This document shows, piece by piece, positions 1 to 7,510 of a stretch of DNA of 49,943 nt. A program made the position numbers and the translations under genes. The stretch is from Clostridia bacterium (GTDB taxonomy: Bacteria; Bacillota; Clostridia; Oscillospirales; CAG-272): contig JAGCXA010000032.1 of the NCBI GenBank assembly GCA_017961575.1, positions 1 to 49,943 of the forward strand, read 5' to 3'. Positions within the stretch are counted from its first letter, which is position 1. Each line of letters starts with the position of its first letter. Under the pieces are notes generated by a model. The model was not told the origin of the DNA, did not search any database, and saw nothing but the letters and a program-made list of their open reading frames with translations.

Positions 1-765
1 AACCGAGAACAGCCCCGCGTAGAGCGAACGCCACGCACAGTAGGCGACGAGCAGGATCAGTTGCAGGTCGAGCATCGCGGCGGCGCCGGGAACGCGGCTG
101 ATCCCGAGGGGGACCGTCACGTCGAAGCCGAACGCCTTGAACGATTCGAGAAGCAGCAGCATCAGGGTGAACAGGATCGCGAAGCAGAAGCGCACGCGCG
201 CCGCGCCGATCCTTTGCATCGCGTATTTTCTGCGCTCGTGAAGATCTTTTTCGGAGAGTTCCTTTTTCTTTTCGGGCGGGGGCGGCGCGACGACGGCGTC
301 CCCGTCGGGCGCGGCGGGCGCGCAGATCGGCGTCGCTTCGGGCGACGCGGACAGTTCCTCGTCGGGAAGATCGGCGTCGGGTCCGTCGTTATCGAACAGA
401 TCGGTTTCCTCGGGCGAAACCTCGCCGTCGGGCAATCCGATCTGACCGAAAAGTTCGTCCTCGTCGAGCGGATCGCGCTCGTTCCAGTCGAAGGCGGGCG
501 CGGAGGGCGCCCTTTCGGTCGGCTCTTCGGGCGGATCCGCCGGCGTCTCCGAGGGCGTATCGGCAGACGCGGAAACGGGCGTCTCTTCCGGAGTTTCGTC
601 CGGCTGTGCGTCCTTTTCTTTTTCGACGATGGGGTCCCATCCCTTGACCTCTTCCTCCGCCTCGGGTTCTCCGGGTTCGGGCGCGGGCGCGAAGAGATCG
701 CCTTCCGCGGCGTCTTCGCCGTCGAAGAGAGGGTCGTTTGGCAGACGGGTCGTTTCGTCAGTCAT
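1..765 (-). CDS. Acidic membrane protein, 3' end outside window
   Basis: Unrecognised protein of which the first 255 residues are visible; the frame stays open to the window edge. Residues 1 to about 175 are a low-complexity, strongly acidic and proline-rich stretch (many E, D, P, A), which should be cytoplasmic and disordered. Near residue 178 a basic patch (EKKKELSEKDLHERRKYAMQ) is followed by a hydrophobic segment (FCFAILFTLMLLLLESFKAF) and a second one (LDLQLILLVAYCAW), so the missing part is probably a multi-spanning membrane domain. The ATG is preceded by AAAAGGAGTGAG, and it lies only 4 bases after the rlmB stop codon, so the two are co-transcribed. The long acidic tail could be a protein-binding or regulatory region. 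I cannot name a family from this fragment. Confidence 0.75.
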   Translation of the reverse strand, partial: MTDETTRLPNDPLFDGEDAAEGDLFAPAPEPGEPEAEEEVKGWDPIVEKEKDAQPDETPEETPVSASADTPSETPADPPEEPTERAPSAPAFDWNERDPLDEDELFGQIGLPDGEVSPEETDLFDNDGPDADLPDEELSASPEATPICAPAAPDGDAVVAPPPPEKKKELSEKDLHERRKYAMQRIGAARVRFCFAILFTLMLLLLESFKAFGFDVTVPLGISRVPGAAAMLDLQLILLVAYCAWRSLYAGLFSV

Positions 766-769
766 CGTC

Positions 770-1684
770 TCACTCCTTTTTCAGATCTCTCTGTCTTGCC
801 GCCTCCGCCAGAATCACCGCGGCGGCGGTCGATACGTTCATAGACTGCACCTGTCCGTGCAGGGGGATTGAAGTTACGAAGTCGCATTTTTCGCGGACGA
901 GGCGGGAGATCCCCTCCCCCTCGCTTCCGAGGACGATCGCGGCGGGCCCCGAAAAATCGGTCTGATAATAGGGGGTTCCGTCCATATCGGCGGCAAAGAT
1001 CCAGAAACCGCGCTCTTTCAGATCCTCGATCGCGGTCGTGATATTCGTCACGCGGGCGACCGGCAGATACTCGATCGCCCCGGCAGAGGCGCGCCCGACG
1101 AGCGCGGTCAGACCGACCGCGCGCCGCTTCGGAATGATGAGTCCGTGCGCCCCGGTGCATTCGGCTACGCGGATCAGCGAGCCGAGGTTCTGCGGATCGA
1201 GGATCCCGTCGGCGAGAACGACGAGCGGCGCCTCGCCCCGTTCGGCGGCAAGTGAGAGCATATCGTCCACCGTTTTGTAGTTCTGTTCGGCGGCGAAAGC
1301 GACGATTCCCTGATGCCGCGCGAAGCCCGACATCTGATCGAGTTTCGCCCGCTCGACCTCGGCGATCGGGATCTTCCGCGCCGACGCCTCGCCGATCAGT
1401 TGAAGGATCGAACCTTCGAGTTCGCCCTTCTGTATGTAGATCTTGTCGACGTCGCGCCCGCCAGCGAGCAATTCGCGCACGGCGTTGCGTCCGACGACCA
1501 TATTCTCGTTGATCTCTTTTTCGGGGGCTTCGGGACGGCGGTCGTCACGCCGCTCGGCGGGATCGAACGCGCGCTTCGCCTCCCCGCGCCCCGCAAAGGG
1601 ACGGGCGCCGGGTCTTCCCCCCTGCCGCGCGTTCCGGGGGCGGAATCCGCCGCCGTTTTTCTGCCGATTCTTCTCGTATGCCAT
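770..1684 (-). CDS. rlmB: 23S rRNA (guanosine-2'-O-)-methyltransferase RlmB (TrmH/SpoU family)
   Basis: Transfers a methyl group from SAM to the 2'-OH of a conserved guanosine in 23S rRNA (G2251 in E. coli). The 304-residue product has a basic, Arg/Gly-rich N-terminal extension (about residues 1-55). A SpoU substrate-binding domain follows, starting at VVGRNAVRELL with the HQGIVAF motif. The C-terminal SPOUT domain shows the three family motifs: DPQNLGSLIRVAECTG, VLGSEGEGISRL and IPLHGQVQSMNVSTAAAVILAEA, the last forming the trefoil-knot SAM site. An upstream in-frame Met near 1837 was rejected because family similarity begins only after MAYEKNRQ and the promoter lies between the two. The ribosome binding site is modest (AGGCGGTGA). 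It precedes the acidic membrane protein by 4 bases. Function is confident; the exact methylated position is inferred from the family. Confidence 0.93.
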   Translation of the reverse strand: MAYEKNRQKNGGGFRPRNARQGGRPGARPFAGRGEAKRAFDPAERRDDRRPEAPEKEINENMVVGRNAVRELLAGGRDVDKIYIQKGELEGSILQLIGEASARKIPIAEVERAKLDQMSGFARHQGIVAFAAEQNYKTVDDMLSLAAERGEAPLVVLADGILDPQNLGSLIRVAECTGAHGLIIPKRRAVGLTALVGRASAGAIEYLPVARVTNITTAIEDLKERGFWIFAADMDGTPYYQTDFSGPAAIVLGSEGEGISRLVREKCDFVTSIPLHGQVQSMNVSTAAAVILAEAARQRDLKKE

Positions 1685-1721
1685 ACTGTCACCGCCTGAC
1701 CATATTATCTCTATTATACTT

Positions 1722-1750
1722 ATTATATCACGAAGAAAGCGGTTTGTACA
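1722..1750 (-). promoter_or_regulatory. Probable SigA promoter of rlmB
   Basis: On the minus strand TGTACA is followed by 17 bases and TATAAT, about 40 bases upstream of the rlmB start. A second TATAAT lies 9 bases further downstream. The -35 box matches the consensus at 4 of 6 positions, so this is moderate evidence. Confidence 0.5.
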
Positions 1751-1812
1751 TAGACCCGAAGAGTTTTTTTCGGAAAAGGAACGGTTGCCCCTATTGGGTC
1801 TGATGACGTGCC

Positions 1813-2114
1813 GCGCCCCGCGCAACAATGGAAACATTCAAAAAAACCAACTGCGCCAGCCAAGTTATCAGGCGGGCGGAGGCGAGTGCAGAATTGCCGT
1901 TTGCGACCCGAAGCTGTATATACATACTGCGAGAGGGAGCAAACGGCAAGAGGAAAACGAATTCAAATAAAAGAAGAAACCCGCTCGCGTCAGCGAACGG
2001 GTTTCAACCTTAATTGCGTTTTGCTATGCGAAGATTTGCACAGAGTGGAAAGCTTCTACGGACCAAGAGTATAATCCTTCGTTTTCCGGTCTGTGCCGCC
2101 CTCCGTCCGTCGTC
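1813..2114 (+). ncRNA. Structured non-coding RNA, copy A (raiA-like candidate)
   Basis: About 300 non-coding bases that align along their length with 27321-27625. Shared blocks include GCGCCCCGCGC, CGCCAGC, GGCGGGCGGAGGC, GTGCAGAA/ATGCAGAA, CGAGAGGG, TGCGTTTTGCT and a 39-base block (2058-2096) with only four differences. Helices are kept while their bases change. The arms 1894-1904 and 1939-1949 pair perfectly (TTGCCGTTTGC with GCAAACGGCAA), whereas copy B has a different 13-bp helix in the same place. AAACCCG at 1977 pairs with CGGGTTT at 1998. GCACAG at 2038 pairs with CTGTGC at 2091. A hairpin with a T-run follows at 2112-2160. The plus-strand assignment rests on this terminator and on the gaps between minus-strand neighbours. 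Family name raiA is tentative; structured RNA status is well supported. Confidence 0.8.
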
Positions 2115-2160
2115 CAAGATAAAATGCAGGGGTGTCATACCCCTGCCTTTTCTCTTGGAC
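2112..2160. terminator. Bidirectional intrinsic terminator after RNA copy A and the zinc-ribbon gene
   Basis: GCAGGGGT (2126) pairs with ACCCCTGC (2139), and an outer helix GTCCAAGA/TCTTGGAC encloses it. CTTTTCT follows on the plus strand and ATTTTATCTT on the minus strand, so it can end both the RNA and the convergent gene at 2169-2444. Confidence 0.8.
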
Positions 2161-2168
2161 GGAGAACC

Positions 2169-2444
2169 TCAGTTGGCTCTTCTGGCTGCGAAGCACTCGC
2201 TGCAGTACACCGGCTTGCCGTCGGTCGGATTGAAGGGGACCTTGCAGGCCTTCCCACAGTCCGCGCACACCGCGTCGAACATCTCTCTCGTGCCCTTCAC
2301 GGCGTTCTTTCTGGCGTCCCGGCATGCTTTGCATCTCTGGGGCTCGTTCTGGAAGCCCTTTTGAGCGTAGAACTCCTGCTCACCCGCCGTGAACACGAAG
2401 TCCGCACCGCATTCCTTGCACTTCAAAGTCTTGTCCTGGAACAT
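2169..2444 (-). CDS. Small zinc-ribbon domain protein
   Basis: A 91-residue protein made of two zinc-binding modules. The N-terminal part has CKEC (about residue 9) with a second CKAC near residue 38, separated by the FTAGEQEFYAQKGF.N.P.RC signature of the probable zinc-ribbon family (PF13451 type). The C-terminal module has CADC near residue 60 and CSEC near residue 80, resembling the CxxC-CxxC putative regulatory/zinc-binding family. Such proteins are widespread in Firmicutes and their role is not established; nucleic-acid or ribosome association is plausible but unproven. GAGGAAAG precedes the ATG. It lies downstream of the sigma-factor gene and of a degenerate tRNA-like element on the same strand, so it may be transcribed from the promoter at 3130-3157. 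Confidence 0.85.
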   Translation of the reverse strand: MFQDKTLKCKECGADFVFTAGEQEFYAQKGFQNEPQRCKACRDARKNAVKGTREMFDAVCADCGKACKVPFNPTDGKPVYCSECFAARRAN

Positions 2445-2478
2445 GTTGTTTCTTTCCTCGCTTTTTGAATAGGTTTTT

Positions 2479-2543
2479 TGCCCGTGATCGGATTTTAACC
2501 GACGCCTTTGTGAACCAACGCTCTCCCTTAAGCTACCTGGGCA
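2479..2543 (-). pseudogene. Degenerate tRNA-like element (tRNA-Val(CAC)-like)
   Basis: Read on the minus strand, 65 bases have most of a tRNA. The acceptor ends TGCCC and GGGCA pair. The D arm is GCTT/GAGC around a GG-containing loop. The T arm is GTCGG/CCGAT with the seven-base loop TTAAAAT. Between D and T arms only 16 bases remain instead of about 23. A TTCACAA loop (anticodon CAC) can be recognised, but the 3' half of the anticodon stem is missing, and the acceptor has two mismatches. No CCA is encoded. It cannot act as a normal tRNA. It lies between the sigma-factor stop and the zinc-ribbon start in the same orientation. It may be a relic, or a tRNA-like leader structure that is still used. 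Confidence 0.55.
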
Positions 2544-2553
2544 TACAGATCTT

Positions 2554-3105
2554 TCAAGAAAAGGAATCCGAAAGTCGCCGGCGGATCTTTTTCACGGCAC
2601 GACCGAGCGCGTTTGCCACCGACTTTTCACTCTTTTGAAGCAGGTCGGCGATCTCCCGGTTCGAGTACCCGTCCGCGCGATGGACCACGGTTTTGAGTTC
2701 AAAGGGAGAGAGCAATTCGGTGCAGAGACGATAAAAGGTCTTGACGGTTTCGATAGAGATCAACAAAACCTCGGGGTCCGCTTCGGCTTCCCCTCCGATC
2801 TCTTCGTCGAGCGGAACGTCGGGCTGTTTTCTCCGCCGGAGAGCGGAGTTCAGCGCGTTCGTGACGCAGATCTTGGAGAAGAGTCCGAAGGTGGTCCCGC
2901 GACCGGGGCGATAGGCGCACGCCGCGTGGTAGAGCGCGATGGTCGCCTCCTGCATCATCACGCCGTCGTCCTCCCCGAAGGAAGAGACGGTGGAGATCAG
3001 CAGGGGACGGTAGAGGTCGAGGAGACGTTCAAACGCCCCTTTTTCCCCCTCGCGCACCGACCGCAGAAGCGCAGTCAGGTCGTCCGGATCGACTCGTTGA
3101 TTCAT
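2554..3105 (-). CDS. RNA polymerase sigma-70 family factor (SigH-like)
   Basis: A 183-residue alternative sigma factor. Region 2 occupies about residues 20-95 (AFERLLDLYRPLL, then QEATIALYHAACAYRPGRGTTFGLFSKICVTNALNSALRR), matching the core-binding and -10 recognition helices. Region 4 occupies about residues 130-180 (LSPFELKTVVHRADGYSNREIADLL, then SEKSVANALGRAVKKIRRRL), an HTH for the -35 element. Between them is a short acidic linker (EEIGGEAEADPEV). Size and layout are like Spo0H/SigH, fitting a sporulating host, but identity with SigH is not proven. It is preceded by a consensus promoter and a GTGGGAAT ribosome binding site. The DUF4364 gene lies upstream on the same strand. Confidence 0.85.
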   Translation of the reverse strand: MNQRVDPDDLTALLRSVREGEKGAFERLLDLYRPLLISTVSSFGEDDGVMMQEATIALYHAACAYRPGRGTTFGLFSKICVTNALNSALRRRKQPDVPLDEEIGGEAEADPEVLLISIETVKTFYRLCTELLSPFELKTVVHRADGYSNREIADLLQKSEKSVANALGRAVKKIRRRLSDSFS

Positions 3106-3129
3106 ATTCCCACCTTGATAGATATTAAC

Positions 3130-3157
3130 ATTATATCATTTTTGACGGAATTGTCAA
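3130..3157 (-). promoter_or_regulatory. Consensus SigA promoter of the sigma-factor gene
   Basis: TTGACA, a 16-base spacer and TATAAT on the minus strand, with both boxes perfect, 24 bases before the ATG at 3105. A very strong vegetative promoter for an alternative sigma factor is noteworthy. Confidence 0.85.
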
Positions 3158-3239
3158 GCGTTTTTATTGTTTTTTCGGAAAAAATCTAAAAAAATCCAAT
3201 CGCGGAGACAATCGCCGAAAAAGCGACGCGAAACGCCGG

Positions 3240-3797
3240 TTACCGCAGGAGGTAATCGATCTCGCCGGTCAGAACCGAGAGCAGACCGCGATAGGTCTTC
3301 TCGGGTTTGCGCTCGAAGTTGCGGCAGATCTTCTCCGCCAGACGCTCGGACGGGACGGCGCAGGTCGTTTCGAGGACGGTTCCGGCGGCGTCGGAGATCG
3401 AGAGCGTGACGATATACTGTCCGTCGGCGCGACGCTCGGTCGACGTGCGGAGGGTCGCTCCCCGCGCTTTCAGAGACAGGAGCCGCGCCGCGCAGATCAT
3501 ACTCTCCTCGCGGATCTCGTCGAGCAGTTCGCTCTGCAACTGCTGCGCCACCATACGCCCGGTCGAGGAGACCTGATAGTAGGCGACCCCGTCGACCTCG
3601 TCCCCGATCACGTGCCCGTCGTCGAGCAACTCGGAAAAGCACTCCGCAAAGTCGAAGCCGCCGACGTAACCGGTCTCGTGAACGATCCGGCTGATGGTGT
3701 CCATATCGAGGGGGTATTGCAAATTATCGAGAAGAAACAGGATAAAGATCTTGACGTCGGTCTTGTCCCAGAGTTCCCTTTCGTTCTTCTTTTTCAT
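3240..3797 (-). CDS. DUF4364 family protein
   Basis: A 185-residue cytoplasmic protein of the DUF4364 family, found widely in Clostridia. It begins MKKKNERELWDKTDVKIFILFLLDNLQYPLDMDTISRIV. This reads as a winged-helix-like N-terminal half (about residues 10-85), with FDFAECFSELLDDGHV and a YYQVSSTGR wing. A C-terminal alpha/beta region (about residues 105-185) follows, with a regular strand pattern (YIVTLSISDAAGTVLETTCAVPS). A DNA-binding regulatory role is inference from the winged-helix look; the family has no settled function. The chosen Met is the only plausible start, as sequence further upstream is not protein-like. A GGGAG lies about 15 bases upstream, a weak spacing. Confidence 0.82.
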   Translation of the reverse strand: MKKKNERELWDKTDVKIFILFLLDNLQYPLDMDTISRIVHETGYVGGFDFAECFSELLDDGHVIGDEVDGVAYYQVSSTGRMVAQQLQSELLDEIREESMICAARLLSLKARGATLRTSTERRADGQYIVTLSISDAAGTVLETTCAVPSERLAEKICRNFERKPEKTYRGLLSVLTGEIDYLLR

Positions 3798-3918
3798 ACC
3801 GTCTTTCGCTTTCTCCCTTCCGCGGAACGTACTCGTTTCGGGCGTCCCGAAACCGAAGGGCGGGGCGCCGTGTCCGGCAAACCGTCTCCGGATGCGACGA
3901 ACCCCGCCCAAAGGGGTC

Positions 3919-3942
3919 GTCCGACCTTTTTATTCGGTCGGA
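3919..3942 (-). terminator. Possible terminator of the binding-protein gene
   Basis: TCCGACC and GGTCGGA form a 7-bp stem downstream of the stop at 3973. The T-run is absent, so this is weak. Confidence 0.3.
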
Positions 3943-3972
3943 GCGCCGCGGCTTCCCGGGAACGGGTCGCCG

Positions 3973-5811
3973 TCAGTCTTCGAGATATTTCGTGTAATTC
4001 TTCTGCTTGCAGCCGTCGAAGTAAACGGCGCCGTAGCGGTCGACCCAGAGCCCCGAAAGATCCTTCGACATATACGCCCGCTGGTTGAACAGGAGCGGGA
4101 CGATCGGCATCTCTGAGAGCAGGATCTCCTCCGCCTCGTGGAGCAGGACGTTCCGTTTCGCGGGATCCTTCTCGGCGTACGCCGCCTCCATCTTCTCGTC
4201 ATACGCGGCGGAAACGAAGTTCATTCTGTTCCCACGGAGGGTGGTCGCCTCCGTGTTCGTGTTCCCGATCAGTTGATCGTAGGTCGCGTCCTCGGCGGCG
4301 ATCGGCTCGAAGACCATACCCGAACCGTTCATCTCGGAGGTGAAGGTCGAGAGCACCGCCAGCGCGTTGGTCGAATACATCTGATAATCGAGGGCGAGAA
4401 CGTCGTAGTCGCGTTCGACGTACTTCTTCTGCAAAATATCCTCGTACGCCTGAAGCGCCTGTTCGTTTGCAATGTCGGTGGGTTTGCCCGTATCGGGATC
4501 GATGGGCGCGTATTCGTTCGAGACCGTTTCGATCGTCACGTTGTATCCGAGTTGACCCCACACCGACTTGACGTACTGCGCGATCTCATAGGAGACCTTG
4601 TCTTCCCGGCAGGTCAGGGTGAAGGCGCCCTTCGTATATCCCGCCGCGGTGAGCGCCGCCTTGGCGTCCTCGATCGAGAGCGCGGTCGTCGCCAACGGCG
4701 TCTTGGCGGTCCAGGCGTTGTACTTGGTCCCCTCGCTGACCGTCTTCGGGATCAGACCGGTCGCCGGTTTGCCGTAAACGGCGATCCCGGCGATCGCTTC
4801 CCTGTCGAGCACCGCAGACAGGATCCGACGGACCTCCGCCTTCTGGAAGAGCGGGTTCTCGCAGTTGAAGAGATAGGAATAGGTCGAGAGGGTATCGGTC
4901 AGAGTGGCGGAACTTCTGTTGGCTTCGCGCACGCTCTGCGGGATCTCGCCGACGTAGAAGATCGTTTTCTCCGCCAGACCGTCGATCAGCGACGCGAGAT
5001 ACTCTTCGTTTTCGTCCATCGTGACCGCCTGACCCCAGATCGTCTTCAACGCCGCGGGGATCACGTAGGCGTCGAGGGTCGCTTTGGAATTCGACGGACG
5101 GTGATAGCGGCGGTTCCGGTCGAGCCGGAAGGATTTGGACGCGATGTCGAGCGCCGTCACGCGGAACGGTCCGTTCGAGGAGACGGTCGTCGCGGTCCGG
5201 CTCCAATAATCCTCGCGGTTGGTCAACGCCTTCTCGTTCAGAGGAGACAGCGCGACGTTCGCCAGATTGCGCAGGAAGAGATCGTAGGAGGTGAAGCCCT
5301 CCTCAAAGGTGATTTCAAGCGTGTCGTTATCCAGCGCGACGACGCCGAGATCGTCGAGTCCCGCTTCGCCCCGCTTGATCTTGACCGCGTTCTTCACGTC
5401 GTAGAGGAGCGTCGCGGCGGGATTGTCGGTATCCTTCCGGATCAGACGCTTCCAGGCGTAAACGTAGTCGGAAGCGCGCACGAGCGTCGACCCGTCGTTC
5501 CAGTAGGATTCGCGCAGGTCGATCGTTACCTTGCCCTCGGACTTGTCGATCTTGTATTTCTTGGCTCCCGCCATCGCAAGATCCCCGTCCCGCTCGACCG
5601 AGAACAACGGCTCGAAGACGAGCCGGATGATCGAGAGCACGGCGTCGTTCGTCTGGTTCCCTTGCGGGTCGAGATCGGCGAACTCGCCGCCGAGGTAGAC
5701 GCTGATCTGCGCGCCGCCGCCCACCGGTTCCTTCTTCCCGCAGGAAGAAAAGACCGTCGCCGTACCGACGACCAGTCCCAGGAGCAGAAGCAGACTGATG
5801 ACCTTTTTCAT
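3973..5811 (-). CDS. Extracellular solute-binding lipoprotein, family 5 (oligopeptide-type)
   Basis: A 612-residue ABC-transporter binding protein of the OppA/DppA type. The N-terminus is a lipoprotein signal peptide (MKKVISLLLLLGLVVGTATVFSSC) with the modified Cys at residue 24. Mature-protein family features include NDAVLSIIRLVFEPLF, the YVYAWKRLI segment typical of family 5, DNDTLEITFE and NGPFRVTALD. Near the C-terminus there is LLHEAEEILLSEMPIVPLLFNQRAYM, the usual last helix and strand. Substrates are probably peptides, but no permease or ATPase genes are adjacent, so it is an orphan that must use a transporter encoded elsewhere. The MKKV start is chosen over an in-frame Met 30 bases upstream because of the GAGGAG ribosome binding site and the signal peptide. 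It has its own promoter. Confidence 0.92.
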   Translation of the reverse strand: MKKVISLLLLLGLVVGTATVFSSCGKKEPVGGGAQISVYLGGEFADLDPQGNQTNDAVLSIIRLVFEPLFSVERDGDLAMAGAKKYKIDKSEGKVTIDLRESYWNDGSTLVRASDYVYAWKRLIRKDTDNPAATLLYDVKNAVKIKRGEAGLDDLGVVALDNDTLEITFEEGFTSYDLFLRNLANVALSPLNEKALTNREDYWSRTATTVSSNGPFRVTALDIASKSFRLDRNRRYHRPSNSKATLDAYVIPAALKTIWGQAVTMDENEEYLASLIDGLAEKTIFYVGEIPQSVREANRSSATLTDTLSTYSYLFNCENPLFQKAEVRRILSAVLDREAIAGIAVYGKPATGLIPKTVSEGTKYNAWTAKTPLATTALSIEDAKAALTAAGYTKGAFTLTCREDKVSYEIAQYVKSVWGQLGYNVTIETVSNEYAPIDPDTGKPTDIANEQALQAYEDILQKKYVERDYDVLALDYQMYSTNALAVLSTFTSEMNGSGMVFEPIAAEDATYDQLIGNTNTEATTLRGNRMNFVSAAYDEKMEAAYAEKDPAKRNVLLHEAEEILLSEMPIVPLLFNQRAYMSKDLSGLWVDRYGAVYFDGCKQKNYTKYLED

Positions 5812-5855
5812 AACAAACTCCTCTGTTCGGGTTTTGCCCATTTCATAACGAGTAT

Positions 5856-5884
5856 ATTATATCACTTTTCCAACCGTTTTTCAA
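5856..5884 (-). promoter_or_regulatory. SigA promoter of the binding-protein gene
   Basis: TTGAAA, 17 bases, TATAAT on the minus strand, 45 bases upstream of the ATG at 5811. Confidence 0.75.
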
Positions 5885-5986
5885 TATCTCGGAAACGAAT
5901 GAACCGAATAATCGAATCTTCGTAGACTTGCACAAATATTTCAAGCGTGATTTGTGCAAAATGACGCCGACTTCTTTTCGGTTCGG

Positions 5987-6017
5987 GTGTAAAAACGCTG
6001 GACGGCGGGCATACTGA
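5987..6017 (+). promoter_or_regulatory. Possible forespore (SigG/SigF-type) promoter of gpr
   Basis: GTGTAA, 17 bases, then CATACTGA, about 30 bases before gpr. This resembles SigG/SigF boxes (GnATR and CATnnTA) with one mismatch in each. No SigA-type promoter is visible there, and gpr is forespore-expressed in known spore formers. Confidence 0.4.
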
Positions 6018-6045
6018 ACGAAAAAGGAACCGAAGGGATCACGCT

Positions 6046-6936
6046 ATGTCAGACGCCAGCCGCTTTTTTCGCACCGATCTCGCCGCCGAACGGAGGAGAG
6101 CCGACCTGTCGCTCCCCGGCACCGACTACCGGGAGGAGTCCGAGGGGCGTTTCACCGTCACGCGCATCAAGGTGGGGGACGCCGTTTCCGCCCGCGCGAT
6201 CGGGAAACCGATCGGCAAGTATCTGACGGTGGCGTTCCCGGCGCTGGAAGAAGTGACGGAGGAGGAACGGGGAAAGTTGCTCGCGATCCTCGTCCGCGAG
6301 ATCCGGTCGACCCTTCCCCGGACCCCCGCCGGAAGAACGCCGACGGTGCTGATCGCCGGGCTTGGGAACCGGGCGATCGTCTCGGACGCCGTGGGTCCCG
6401 AAACGGTCGGACGGATCACGGCGACCTCCCATCTTTCCGAGGGCGATCCCGCCCTCTTCCGCTCGCTCGGATGCCACGCCGTCGCGACGGTCGCGCCGGG
6501 GGTTCTCGCCGATACGGGGATGGAATCGTCGGAAATCCTCTTCGGGGTCTGCCGTTCCCTGCGTCCCGATTACGTACTCGCGATCGATTCGCTCGCCGCC
6601 CGGAGCGCCGAGCGGCTGATGACGACGGTGCAGATCTCGGACGCCGGGATCCGACCGGGATCGGGGATCGGGAACGTGCGGCGGGCGATCGACCGTCCCT
6701 CGCTCGGGATCCCGGTGATCTCGATCGGCGTGCCGACGGTGGTCGAGGCGGCGACGCTGGTGTCCGACGCACTCTCCCGCGCAGGTCTTCCGGAGGAGGA
6801 TTGCGCGGCGTTCTGCGACCCGCGGGACCGCTTCTTCGTGACGCCGAAGGACGTCGATCTCTCGGTCAGACGGATCTCCCGGCTGCTCGCGGACGCGCTC
6901 TCGTCTCTTTTCTCCCTGCCGCAGGAGGAAAAATAA
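6046..6936 (+). CDS. gpr: Germination protease GPR (endopeptidase A25)
   Basis: Degrades small acid-soluble spore proteins at germination, releasing DNA and amino acids; it is made as a zymogen in the forespore. The 296 residues carry the family signatures. The N-terminal region is RTDLAAERR, and IKVG occurs in the propeptide/early domain. GKPIGKYLTVAFPAL is the strand pattern seen in all GPRs. VLIAGLGNRAIVSDAVGPETV and VLAIDSLAARSAERLMTTVQISDAGIRPGSGIGNVRRAI carry the two aspartates proposed for catalysis. IPVISIGVPTVVEAATL closes the core. The C-terminus is shorter than in Bacillus (about 370 residues). The start is supported by GAAGGGAT. Presence of gpr is direct evidence that the organism belongs to a spore-forming lineage. 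Confidence 0.95.
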   Translation: MSDASRFFRTDLAAERRRADLSLPGTDYREESEGRFTVTRIKVGDAVSARAIGKPIGKYLTVAFPALEEVTEEERGKLLAILVREIRSTLPRTPAGRTPTVLIAGLGNRAIVSDAVGPETVGRITATSHLSEGDPALFRSLGCHAVATVAPGVLADTGMESSEILFGVCRSLRPDYVLAIDSLAARSAERLMTTVQISDAGIRPGSGIGNVRRAIDRPSLGIPVISIGVPTVVEAATLVSDALSRAGLPEEDCAAFCDPRDRFFVTPKDVDLSVRRISRLLADALSSLFSLPQEEK

Positions 6937-6961
6937 AAAAGCGGCGCCCGCCGGGCGCCGC
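6930..6961 (-). terminator. Intrinsic terminator for the P-loop kinase gene
   Basis: GCGGCGCCC pairs with GGGCGCCGC around a tiny loop. On the minus strand it is followed by a TTTTTTATTTTT run; the run overlaps the end of gpr. Confidence 0.85.
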
Positions 6962-6977
6962 ATTGTCAGGCGCAAAA

Positions 6978-7493
6978 TTAATCGCTCGCTTCCGCAACGA
7001 TCCCGTCGAGGAAGGCAATGAACGCGGTCTTGGTTTCGTCGAGGGGACGGTCGTTTTCAAAAACGTAATCGTAGGGATAGTCCTCTACGCCGTCGTCAGA
7101 AGCGTTGCCGTAGGCGGCGCGCTCGCAGCGTTCGCCCCCGCGGACGAGCAGGGTCTTCGCCGCGCCGTCGGTCGCGGCGACGAACTTCCGGATCTCCTCC
7201 GGCTCGCGGATGTGGACGAAGAGCAGTTCGTCGTCCGACGAAAGAAAGGCGCGGTAGCAGTTCGCGAGATAGGTCGTCGGGTAGTCGTTGTACGCCGCCG
7301 TCAGCGCTTTCAGGTCCGATAAGAATTTCCGCGCGCGGTCGGTCTTCTCCCCCTGCCAGCCGCAAGCGGCGGCGAGTTCCTTGATCGGGGTGATCGAGGA
7401 GACGTTCTCGGTCTTATACCGTTCCGCGGCGAAGCGGCAGAGCGTATCCTTCCCCACCCCGCCTTTTCCGTTGATCACGATCGTCAGTTTCAT
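6978..7493 (-). CDS. Small P-loop nucleoside/nucleotide kinase-like protein
   Basis: A 171-residue P-loop protein starting MKLTIVINGKGGVGKDTLCRFAAERY, with a clear Walker A motif (GKGGVGKDT). LLFVHIREPEEIRKFV resembles the Walker B and following helix of deoxynucleotide monophosphate kinases. YDYVFENDRPLDE near the C-terminus is the typical Y-x-(I/V)-x-N-D/E region of that group. Similar small proteins in Clostridia are annotated as adenylate-kinase-like or dNMP kinases, often from phage-like families; substrate is unknown. Two adjacent ATGs occur; the second (7493) has better spacing from GGAGG. The gene begins 17 bases after the acyl-ACP thioesterase stop and shares its promoter, though no functional link is apparent. 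Confidence 0.8.
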   Translation of the reverse strand: MKLTIVINGKGGVGKDTLCRFAAERYKTENVSSITPIKELAAACGWQGEKTDRARKFLSDLKALTAAYNDYPTTYLANCYRAFLSSDDELLFVHIREPEEIRKFVAATDGAAKTLLVRGGERCERAAYGNASDDGVEDYPYDYVFENDRPLDETKTAFIAFLDGIVAEASD

Positions 7494-7510
7494 CATATCC
7501 TCCCGACAGG

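Noticed and set aside
1685..1837. Longer rlmB protein starting near 1837
   Set aside because: The extra residues (MFPLLRGARHVI...) are unlike RlmB and would cover the promoter; MAYEKNRQ is the natural start.
1813..2114. Copy A as a riboswitch (cobalamin, c-di-AMP, T-box) or as 6S, tmRNA, SRP or RNase P RNA
   Set aside because: None of the hallmark motifs is present, for example no GGGAAG..GGTG, no T-box, no GAGGAAAGTCC; and no gene follows on the same strand.
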